From Cyanophora paradoxa (taxonomy: Eukaryota; Glaucocystophyceae; Cyanophorales; Cyanophoraceae): DNA of 64,000 nt. Where the stretch lies: NCBI GenBank assembly GCA_004431415.1, contig QPMI01000278.1, forward strand, positions 38,581 to 102,580. Reading direction: 5' to 3'. The position numbers were made by a program, and so were the translations under genes. Below are positions 41,538 to 50,550 of the stretch, in pieces. Under the pieces are notes generated by a model. The model did not search any database. It was not told where the DNA came from and saw nothing but the letters and a program-made list of their open reading frames with translations. Position 1 is the first letter of the stretch. Every line of letters starts with the position of its first letter.

Positions 41538-43535
41538 ATGGAGCGCACGGTAGCCAGCGCTCCCGGCAAGGTGCTGGTGACGGGCGGCTACCTGGTGCTG
41601 GAGCAGCCGAACGCCGGCCTCGTCCTCTCCGTCGGCGCGCGCTTCTACGCGGTCGTCGAGCCGCTGCGGCCGCCAGTCGAGGGCGGCGCCGCCGTGCGCG
41701 TGCAGGTCCACTCGCCGCAGTTCGAGCGGCGGGACGCGTTCGACTTCGATGGCGTGCGGCTCGTCCCGGCGCCGCCCTCGTCGCCTGGGCCGCGGAACCG
41801 CTTCATCGAGTACCCGATCTCGCACTGCCTCGCGCTGGCGCGGTCGTCGCTGGGCGAGGCGCGCTTCCGCGAGCGCTGCGCCGGCGGCCTGGCCGTCACG
41901 TTGCTCGGCGGCAACGACTTCTACTCGCACCGCCTCGAGGCGCGCCGGCCGCGCTCTGCGCTGCGTGATCGCGCCTCTGACCGCGGCTGACGCCGGCCCA
42001 GGTCGAGCGGCGCGGCCTGCCCCTCTCCTCCGAGTCCCTCGCCTCCCTGCCGCCCTTCCTGCCGCCCGACCGCGCCCCCGACGGCGGCATCGTGAAGACA
42101 GGCGCGACCCGCCGTCGCCGCACCGCCGCATCTGCGCCTGCGCCGGGGCTGACGGGGCGGGTGGACAGGGCTGGGGAGCTCGGCAGCGCTGGTGACGGCG
42201 CTCGTGGGGGCCCTTTTGCAGCACTTGGGACTCGCCGACCTCCCGTCCCCCGAAGGGCCCCCCGCAGGCCGCCCCGACGCCCACGAGTGCGCCGCCCGCC
42301 CGACGCCCGCCTGCCGCGCCGCACGCAGGCCGACGGGGGCGCGCGGGGCAGGGTGGCGCTGCGGCTGGTGCACAACGTGGCGCAGCTCGCCCACTGCCGC
42401 GCGCAGGGCAAGGTCCGCCCCGCGCCCCCGCGCCATCCCGGACCGCCCCGCCGAGCTCGAGGGGCGGGGGGCAGATCGGGAGCGGGTTCGACGTGAGTGC
42501 GGCGGTGTACGGCTCGCAGCGCTACGTCCGCTTCTCCCCGCCCTCCTCGACGGCCTCCTCGCCGGCCCCGTGCGCCCCGCCCGCCCCCGCCGGACCCGCC
42601 CGCCGCTGCGCCCCGGGGCGAGCGGGGCGGCAGGCGGAGGACGAGGACGCGGTCCCCGCCCCCGAGGCCCTCGAGGCCTGCCTCCGCCGTGCGCCCGCCC
42701 GCCTCCCCCCTCGGCCCCCCCTGCCCCCGCCGGCGCCGCGCTGACAGGGGCAGGGGAGTGGGACGGGGCGCGGGAGGGGCTGCGGCTGCCGCCGGGGCTG
42801 GCGCTGGTGGTGGGGGAGGTGCACGGCGGCTCCAACACCCCGGCCCTCGTCTCTGCTGTCCTCCGCTGGCGCGCCGCACGCTCCCCGGATGGTCGGGCCC
42901 GCCCCCCGCCCCGCCCCAGCCTCCCGTCCCCGCCCGCCCGGCGGCCGACGGGCGGCAGTGGAGAGGGTGTGGGGCGGGCTGGCGGCGGCGAACGCGCGGG
43001 TGGAGGCGGCGCTGCGGGCCCTCGAGCGGGAGGCGCGGGAGCGGCCCGAGGGGTACGCGGCGGAGCTGGCGCGCTGCGGGGCGGCGGTGCGCGGGGCGTG
43101 GGGCGGGGCGGGGCGCGTGGGGGCGCTGCTGGGGAGGCGTGGGAGGCGTTCGCGGCAGCACGGCCTTGCTGCGGGAGCTGGGGGTCGGGGCGGGGTGCCG
43201 GTGGAGCCGCCCGAGCAGACCGCCCGCGCCGACGCCGCCATGGCCCTCCCCGGCGTCCTCGCCGCCGGCGTCCCCGGCGGTCCGACCCGCCCCGCCCCGC
43301 CCGCCCCGCCCCGGCGCGGCGCGGCGCGGCTGACGGGCGCCCGTCTGCAGCGGGGGGCCACGACGCGCTGTTCGGGATCGCGGTGGAGGGCCCCGCGCGG
43401 GCCGCCCTGGAGGCGGCCTGGCTCGGCGCCTCCGTGTGCCCCCTCCCCTGCCCCGACGCCGCCGGCGCCGGCCTCCTCCGCCTGCCCCCGGCCGCCCTCC
43501 CCATCGACCTCCCCGGCCCCGACGCCCCCTGCTGA
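41538..43535 (+). CDS. ERG8: Phosphomevalonate kinase (GHMP family)
   Basis: Converts mevalonate 5-phosphate to the diphosphate in the cytosolic or peroxisomal mevalonate pathway. The start MERTVASAPGKVLVTGGYLV is the family's N-terminal signature; RNRFIEYPI follows. GLGSSAALVTALVGALL near 42173-42225 is the Gly-rich ATP loop. LVHNVAQLAHCRAQGK and IGSGFDVSAAVYGS (42470-42520) are strongly diagnostic of phosphomevalonate kinase. LALVVGEVHGGSNTP matches the conserved Ser/Thr segment, and GGHDALFG the C-terminal GHMP motif. It ends PDAPC at 43533-43535. It has about eight short introns; the first (41940-42001) has a GC donor, and others combine GTCCGC or GTGCGC donors with CTGACGGGGCGG near the acceptor. 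Several exon ends in the 42600-43200 part are approximate. Confidence 0.85.
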
Positions 43536-43844
43536 CCCGCCCCGCCCCGCACCACGTGCACCCCGCCCCGCCCCGCCCCGCCCCCGGCCCTGCGCACGCT
43601 TCTTCCTAATAGAAGGTTCCTTCAATACGATTTCATCGAGAGCACAGGTTCTCTTTAGCGGGTTTACGATCTCTTTAAAAAGCGAAAAATAGGCGATTCG
43701 AAACGCGAAAGGTGACGGGGACGGGGGCTGCGCAGGACGGGTACGGAGAGCACTAGTACTCGTGGGGCTGGCGGGAGCGCGGGGAGGAAGGGGCCGCGGA
43801 TCGGCCGGGGGGGGAAAGGAAGGGGGGAAAGGAGCGGGGGGACG
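43536..43844. other. Convergent intergenic region
   Basis: About 310 bases between the ends of phosphomevalonate kinase (+) and the membrane protein (-). It begins with CCCCGCCCCGC iterations, then a less GC-rich part with TAATAGAAGG and TTTAAAAAGCG. No gene. Confidence 0.5.
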
Positions 43845-44935
43845 CTAGTCGAGGCGGCGGGCGGAGGCGTCGGGGTCGTCGAGGAAGGGCTCGTACATGT
43901 CGAAGAAGGCGAAGAGGAGGGCGAGGTGGCCGACGGCGGCGCCCAGGCCGAGCGTGGCGAGCCCGAGGGCCTCGAAGGCGACGAAGGAGGCGCAGAGCTT
44001 GAAGTGCTCGCGGAAGCCGGTGAACATGGAGACCGAGGAGGAGCCGCGGTTGAGCTCCCACTTGTCGGCGAAGAGGACGGGGGTGACGAAGACGGTGGCG
44101 AGGATGCGGGGGAAGACGAGCCAGATGAGGACGGAGAAGCCGGCGAAGAGGAGCGAGGTCAGGACGACGACGGGGTCCGCGAATGCGAAGGTCCCCGTCA
44201 CCAGCGAGAGGGCGCCCAGCACGTACGCCGCGATGAAGAGCTTCACCGACATGCAGATGAGGCCCACCACGCCCGAGCGCACCACGCTCACCAGGATCGC
44301 CGCCGCGTCCAGCATCGGCGGCATGTTCGGCCGCTGCGTCGCCACCGCGACGGCGTGGGCGAGGGAGATGGGCCGTCGCCTCAGCTGGGCGAGCCCGAAG
44401 GTGAAGCCGACCTCCGTGAAGAACTGGGCGATGCAGTGGAGCGGGACGGCGACCTTGGCTATCTGCTCGGCGAGGCCCTCGGTCTCGAGGATGAAGTTCT
44501 GCTCCAGGAAGTAGATGGCGGCGATGACGGGCAGCAGCAGGTCCGCGATGGTGGGCAGGAGGAAGAAGGCGCCGTAGATCACGGGGTACTCCCGCACGAG
44601 GAGCCACGACTGCTGCACATACTCTCCCAGACGGAACAAGACGAGATCCTGCCCCGAGGCCGACGCCCGCAGGTCAGCGGCCGACCGCGGCGCGGGCAGA
44701 GGCGGCGCGGCGAGCGGAAGAGCACCTTTTCTCTTAGCTTCGTTACGGGCCTCTTCTCGCCCGACCCGTAAGTGAACCACGGCCGCGCTGGCCTGACCTC
44801 GCTGGCAGGAGCGAATGCCACCGCTCGTTGCGTGAAGGTCAGCTCCACCGGCTTTGGTATCGAAGCTCCAGCTTCTAGGTCGCTCAGACCATTCAGTGAC
44901 GCCATCCCGGCGCTACTAAAGGGTGCCGGTGGCAT
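43845..44935 (-). CDS. Multi-pass membrane protein, family not recognised
   Basis: Exons on the - strand are 44935-44798 and 44648-43845, joined in phase 0 across a 149-base intron (GTCAGG donor, CGGGGCAG acceptor, GCTGACC branch), about 313 residues. Residues after the splice read DLVLFRLGEYVQQSWLLVRE. There are about five or six hydrophobic segments (IYGAFFLLPTIADLLLPVIA; GLICMSVKLFIAAYVLGAL; VVVLTSLLFAGFSVLIWLVF; ILATVFVTPVLF; LGLATLGLGAAVGHLALLFA). It ends FDMYEPFLDDPDASARRLD. The spacing resembles small uncharacterised bacterial and algal DUF-type membrane proteins, but the family is not named here. The gene is divergent from the histidine phosphatase gene. Confidence 0.8.
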
Positions 44936-45430
44936 AAAAAACGGCGCGGGGCCGAAGTGCTCAACGGCGTGCTGGCCTGGACTAGCTGCTGACGGGCGAA
45001 TGCCGAACGCTCGATGGATGCAAAGCGGCTATGCTGCTACCGTCCGGGGAGTCAGCTTCGATTTCCAGGCTGTGCAGCCAGCGATTCCGTGAAAGAAAGC
45101 CTGGCCGATGAGCTGCTGGCCCCAGCGCTGAGAGTGGCGGGATCCTGCAGTTCCGCCGCGCTTATAAGAGGAAATAACGGCCGAAAACGCCTGCGCGAGG
45201 TGCAGCGGTCAAAACGCGCGCCGCGTTGGCAGCGTGGGAAGGGAGGGACGAGGCGTCACGCGCGCACCGCCGCCGCTTCCTTTCTTCGAATCAAGCGCAG
45301 TTTGCTCGAGCTGGTCAGGGTTTTCCGATTCGCAAGGCGCGCTCTGCGTACCCAGGGATCATTCCACCCTGGGTACAGCGCGAGGGCCGGGCCAACGGAA
45401 AAAAAGGGCCGCTACTTCGCCTCACGAAAG
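44936..45430. promoter_or_regulatory. Divergent intergenic region with a TATA-like site and an inverted repeat
   Basis: About 495 bases between a - and a + gene start. CTTATAAG at about 45160-45167 is TATA-like. A perfect 10-bp inverted repeat (GTACCCAGGG, 45348-45357, with 45367-45376) sits about 55 bases before the + strand ATG. Confidence 0.45.
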
Positions 45431-46895
45431 ATGGTCGGGAGCCTGTACATCGCCCGCCACGGCGAGCGTGTCGACTACATCAACGGTTCGCCGCCTTCGA
45501 AATCCTAAACGGAGCCTGCCCCAACTGACACTCGTCCCTTTACCCTGCTTGCCCCTCGTCCCGCAGCTGTCTGGAACGACGGTACGAGCTTTACCGATCA
45601 ATTACCGCCTCAACAGTGCCGCCCAGCCCTATCCCTCGAGAGCTAACCCTTGAGTTCGCCGCACCTCCGCTGCGCCACCAGATGCCGATTTCCCGTACGG
45701 TCAGTTTATCTGTTTAATCACCCCGCCCCCTTCGCACTCTGACTCGCGTGCCCAGACCCGCCGCTTTCGGATGGTGAGCCCTCCGACTGAGTCTGTGCCC
45801 CGGCTCAAGGGAACGGGCCGCTCCCGGCGTTAGCCCGCAAAGCGTCTCAACTTCATGTTCGCAGATGGCATGCGGCATGCCCAGGAGCTCGGCCGGCGCC
45901 TCGCCCGGCGCGTCCACCGCGCTGGCCCCGGCGGCCAGATCCACAAGGTCCTCGTGTCGCCCTTCTGGCGCACCCTCCGTGAGCTCCGGCGGCCACCGCC
46001 CTGTGTCCACTTCAGAGGCTGACGCCCGTCGCACAGAGACGGCCAGCGGCGCGAACGCGTGGCTGAACGCCCCCATGGAGGTAGGTTGGAGCGCCGGCGG
46101 CCGAACGCAGCGGGGGTGCGAGGGGGCGCGGGGCGCAGATCTACCCGATGGTGTGCGAGCACATCTCGGGCCGCTACTTCCACGAGCTGCCCCTCATCGA
46201 GATGAACTCGCTGCCGGGTGCGCGGCGCCGGCCGCCGGGGCGGGGGGCGGCGGGGGGAGCGGGGCGAGCGGGGCGGGGCGCAGGGTCGATCCTGGCGAAG
46301 AACTTCCCGGGGCTGCAGGCGCCGAAGGGCCCCGTGCAGGTGGCGCCCTACCCGGAGTCGAAGGAGCAGATGTCGGAGCGGGCGGCGAACGCGGTGCGCA
46401 TGATCGCCCAGCAGTACTGCATGAAGCAGAACCTCAACGTCCTCGTCGTCACCCGTGCGCCCCGCGCCACCTGCGCTCGCGCGCGGCGACACGGCGGGGC
46501 GCGGGGTGACGGGGCGGGGACGGGGGCGCAGACGCGGCGGTGGCGCAGGAGATGATGAAGGGGCTGGTGGGGCTCGAGGAGTACGAGGCGGTCGTCAACC
46601 GCGAGGGCGCCGTCGGCTACTGCGCGTCGGTGAAGCTCTCCTTCCAGCCGGGGCTGGGGCGCTGGGGCATCGAGTGGTACCACCGCGGCGAGAAGACCCG
46701 CCACGTCCTCCACTGGTACTCCTTCGTCCAGGTGCCCGCCCCCGCCCCCCGCCCCCGCCCCCCGCCCCCCGCCCCGCCCCGCGGGGGCCGACGGGGCGGG
46801 CGGGGGGGCAGGACCGGGTGATGGAGCTCTTCACGGGCCCCCTCAAGCAGCGCCTCAAGGACGAGATGCGCGACGAGATCGAGAGCATGCAGTAG
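45431..46895 (+). CDS. Histidine phosphatase superfamily protein (UBASH3-like)
   Basis: The first exon MVGSLYIARHGERVDYIN carries the RHGE catalytic motif of the phosphoglycerate-mutase/histidine phosphatase fold. A later exon (about 45865-45970) reads RHAQELGRRLARRV and KVLVSPFWRT, the SP-x-x-R(T) segment. YPMVCEHISGRYFHELPLIE and LIEMNSLPGS follow. ESKEQMSERAANAVRMIAQQ leads to LNVLVVTHA, formed by splicing at the intron after ACC C; this supplies the second catalytic His. The C-terminal half (MMKGLVGLEEYEAVVNREG; LGRWGIEWYHRGEKTRHVLH) ends in a helix with stop at 46895. One or two exons between 45490 and 45840 are not resolved. Substrate is unknown; UBASH3/ecdysteroid-phosphatase relatives act on phosphotyrosine or small phosphates. 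Confidence 0.7.
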
Positions 46896-47272
46896 CCGCC
46901 CGTCGCCGCCGCCGGCCGCCCCGCGCCGCCCGCCCGCCGATACAAGGCGTTTACCCTTGTTTAGTAGCAAGTATAAGCAAGATATGTTGTACCACAGTAA
47001 TTGCAATTACGAAGTCTGCATCGACTGCGTTCGCGGGCTCGCGAGTGGCTCTTCACGCCCCCCGAACCCGAATTGGAGTTCCGAGCTCGAGTTCGACTGG
47101 AAAGATGCATATGCTCAACTTGGAAGAACAGTACATCTCAAAGAAAGCAGCGGCTAACGATAAAAGATCTAAAAGTGCAAGTGCCTACCAAAGCAACTAT
47201 CAAAGCAGAGCTAGCTCGTGGGACAAAGAGGGGGGGCGGAGGGTAGGGCGGTGGTTCGGGTGGGAGGGGCGG
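46896..47272. other. Convergent intergenic region
   Basis: About 377 bases between two 3' ends. It is AT-richer than its neighbours; no gene or repeat is seen. Confidence 0.5.
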
Positions 47273-49609
47273 TCACATCTTGAAGCCGAGGCCGGCGGCG
47301 GGGGTGCCGTAGTTCTGCCAGCCCTCGCGCTCGAGCTTGTCGGCCTTGTCGAGGACCATCTGCTCCATGTCGCGCTGGTAGGCGGCCATGCGGTCGAGGA
47401 GGGCGCGGTCCGAGGAGGCGACGATGCGGACGGCGAGGAGGCCGGCGTTGGCCGCGTTGTCGATCCCGACGGTGGCCACGGGCACGCCCTTGGGCATCTG
47501 CACGATCGAGTGCAGGGCGTCGACGCCGTCCAGGGGGCCCGACGTGCGGCAGGGGACCCCCACGACGGGGAGCGGCGTCATCGAGGCGACCATGCCGGGG
47601 AGGTGCGCCGCGCCGCCGGCCCCGGCGATGATGCAGCGGAGGCCGCGCTCGTGGGCCGACGCGGCGTACTCCATCATCCGCTTGGGCGTGCGGTGCGCGG
47701 AGACGACGGTGAGCTCGAAGGGCACGCCGAACTCGGTGAGGATCTCCGCCGCCGGCTTCATCCGCGGCAGGTCCGAGTCGGAGCCCATGATGATCCCCAC
47801 GAGGGGCCGGCCCGCCGGCGCCGCGGGGGCCGCCTGCGGCGCCACCGCCGGCACGGGCCCCGCCGAGGAGGAGGCGGCGGCGGAGGAGGAGGGGACGAGG
47901 GGGTTGGGGGCCGGCGGCTCGATGCCCATGGCGCGGATGCGCCTGCGGACCTCCTCCATGGTGGGCCCGACGACGGTGAGGTGGCCCATCTTGCGCCCGC
48001 TCCGCGCGTCGCGCTTGCCGTACCAGTGCATCGCCACGCCGGGGGTGGACATGGCGCGGTTGAGGGGCTCGGTGTCGACGGTGTCGCCGCGGGCGCCGAG
48101 GATGTTGAGCATGACGGCGGCGCCGACCTTCATGGCGGGGTCGCCGAGGGGGAGGCCGGCGACGGCGCGCAGGTGCTGCTCGAACTGGTCCGTCACGCAC
48201 GCCTCGATCGTGAGGTGCCCCGAGTTGTGCGGCCGCGGCGCGATCTCGTTGAAGAGCACCTGCCCGCCCCCCGGCCCCCGCGTCAGCCCGGCCGGCGGGC
48301 GGGGCGGGCGGGGCGGGGCGGGGCGGGGCGGGCCTGGCCGTCGGGGAGGACGAAGAGCTCGACGCCGTAGATGCCGGCGCCGTCGAAGGCCGCCACCGCC
48401 GCCTCGGCGACGCGCTGGGCCTCACGGGCGACGGCCGGGGGGAGCTCGGCCGGGCAAATGACCCAGCGGCAGACGTTGTCCTCCTGCACGGTCTCGACGA
48501 CGGGGTGCGAGGCGAGCGAGCCGTCCGTGCCGCGCGCCACCATCACCGCCACCTCCTTCACGAACGGCACGAACTTCTCCGCGTACAGCTCCCTGCCGCC
48601 CGCGCCGTCCCGTCAGGCGCTCCGCCGGGCGACCCGAGGGGTAGGAGGGGGGAGGGGGGGAGGGGGAGGGAGAAGAGGGTGGGAGGGGGGAGATGTGATC
48701 GTTGGTCGACTCGAGAGGCGAACCAAAGGCAAGAATCGCCCGCCGATTCCTATAACGATTTCCCCTTGCGGGTCACTCTCCGCGACTCACTGGACAGATT
48801 GGGCCCCATCGAGCCGAAGCTTTCGGGCCTCATCCGTGGCAGAGAAGCGGTTCGAGAAAGAGAGCCGGGAAAAGGAGACGGAAAGGAAAGGAAAGGGCAA
48901 GGAGCGGGGGGGCGGGGGCGGGCGCGGGGGCGGGCGCACGCGGAGGCGCCGAGCTTGGCGATGGCGTCGTCGACGTCCTCGGGGGAGCGGACGAGGGCGT
49001 TGCCCTTGCCGTCGTACGCCATGCGCTTCGACTTGAGGAGCATCGGGTAGCCGAGCTCCTGCCCCGCACGCAGCACCGCCGCCTTGTCCGGCGTCTCCAC
49101 GAACTCGCCTGCCGCGCCGCTCGGCGGCGGGGCGGGGCGGGGCGAGGCGGGGCGGGCGGACCGATGGGGACGGCGTGGTGCTGGAGGAAGCGCTTCTGGG
49201 CGAACTTGTCCTGCACGGTGCCGATGGCGGCCGCCGACGGCTGCACGCGCACGCCCGACGCCTCCAGCTCCGCCATCGCCGCCGTGTCCACGTGCTCGAT
49301 CTCCGTCGTGATCATGTCGCACCCCGCCGCCAGCTCCCGGATCTTCGCCGGGTCCCGGAAGCTGCCCACCTGGCCCCGCGCGTCGGGAGAGCGCCGCGCG
49401 CACACGCACAAGCTGGCGGGACGTACGATGTGCCGGTCCGCCACCTGCCCGCCGGGCGCCGTGGGATCGGGGTCCAGGACGTGGAGCTCGATGTTGAGGC
49501 GGTGGGCCGCGTAGCTCATCATGCGCGCTAGCTGCCCGCCGCCGAGAACGCCGATCCTGCGCGCCGGGCCCACCGTCTTCGACTTCGGGAACAGCTGTTC
49601 CGTCGGCAT
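47273..49609 (-). CDS. ADE2: Phosphoribosylaminoimidazole carboxylase, PurK-PurE fusion
   Basis: Exons on the - strand: 49609-49427, 49369-49162, 49108-48940, 48592-48334 and 48259-47273. All phases agree, giving about 601 residues. Residues 1-370 are the ATP-grasp PurK part: [97 protein letters not shown] Pro/Ala/Ser linker leads to the PurE part: [55 protein letters not shown] and NAGLLAVRI. The fusion converts AIR to CAIR in de novo purine synthesis, as in fungi and plants. The 347-base intron 3 holds a purine-rich tract. Intron 4 (48260-48333) has a GC donor and complementary ends. Confidence 0.95.
48260..48333 (-). other. Example hairpin intron with GC donor in ADE2
   Basis: Read on the - strand it starts GCCCGCCCCG and ends GGGGCGGGCAG. 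The first nine bases pair with GGGGCGGGC immediately before AG. GCTGACGC lies in the 3' half. Both flanking exons are fixed by conserved ADE2 residues (VLPDGQ and [10 protein letters not shown]), so the GC donor is secure. Confidence 0.9.
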
Positions 49610-50217
49610 GACGGCCTCTGACAGGACGCGGTGAGCCTGAGCATGACGGCAGCGCCGGGGGGCGCGTACGTGGGGTCCCGTCGTAAGGTCCGGCCGAGGG
49701 CGTGAGACGGGAAGGTGGCAGCGGCAGCGGGACGAGGTCTGCGGCCGCTCAGATCGCGATCAGCGATGTCGGGGCGTGCGGACCCGAGAGCTGCTGGCGG
49801 CCGAAGAACTTCTGAGCGAGCGAGAACCGCTCCTTGCGGAGAGCAGCTCGAGGCCGGTTGCGTCCAGAGCGACGCGGGCCTGATGCGCGCGTTGATCGCG
49901 AGACAGATCGGCTGAGACCCGAACACAGAACACACCCGCAGAAGCAAGAAGGCACGCCGACGAGGTCCCCTTGACGCCCTCTGACGCCGCAACGCCTGCC
50001 AGGCCTGGTCAGCGCGGCGTCGCAAGCGATCGGAGCCCGGTCGGGAGGAGTCGGGCTCCCTGCTGACCGGAGAGCGGCGGCGGCGACGGGAAGACGACGA
50101 ACGACGAGCTTGCCGCCATCCAGCAGCGGCGGGGCGGCTGCGCCGGGTACGGGAGAGGCAAAAGTGCGCGGGGCGGAGTCGAGCCCGGCACTTCGGGGGG
50201 CGGGGAGGTAGAAAAGT
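49610..50217. other. Intergenic region upstream of ADE2, including part of the tRNA cassette
   Basis: No gene is supported. The part from about 50006 on is the duplicated tRNA cassette. The ADE2 promoter should lie in 49610-50000. Confidence 0.5.
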
Positions 50218-50500
50218 GCGGCCTGTGAGGATCGAACTCACGACCTTAGGATTATGAGACCTACGCTCTACCGACTGAGCCAAGGCCGCTTGCCAATCGA
50301 CGAACCACTGCCCCACCCGGCTCCGCGCGGTGCTGCCTTCGAATTCGCGCCGCTCCCTGAGTCACCGGCCCGCCGGATGACAGGGTGAACGCCGGAGGCG
50401 CCCCGGGCCCATGGGCAGGTCTCCACGGCTTTGAGCCATCAAGCGATCCAGCTCTTGAGCCTTCTGAGGTTCGCCTTCAGGTTCGCGGTGCGCGCGCCCA
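50006..50500. repeat. Duplicated tRNA-Met cassette, copy 1
   Basis: Matches 55396-55916 over nearly its whole length with small indels, including the tRNA and both flanks. It ends about 50 bases before the start of the F-box gene. Confidence 0.9.
50218..50290 (-). tRNA. tRNA-Met (anticodon CAT), elongator type
   Basis: 73 bases on the - strand: 7-bp acceptor stem GCGGCCT/AGGCCGC with discriminator A, A box TGGCTCAGTCGG, anticodon loop CTCATAA with CAT, T arm GTGAG-TTCGATC-CTCAC. The anticodon stem has one T-T apposition next to the loop. A TTTT run directly follows, a typical RNA polymerase III stop. No intron. Confidence 0.95.
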
Positions 50501-50550
50501 TCCCCGGCCCGCCAGCGCACCATTCGAAATTCGCGCTCATTCTCGCTCAG

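Noticed and set aside
47045-48461. + strand ORFs opposite ADE2
   Set aside because: Complement of a strongly conserved PurE/PurK coding sequence; their His/Gly/Arg-rich products are mirror artefacts.
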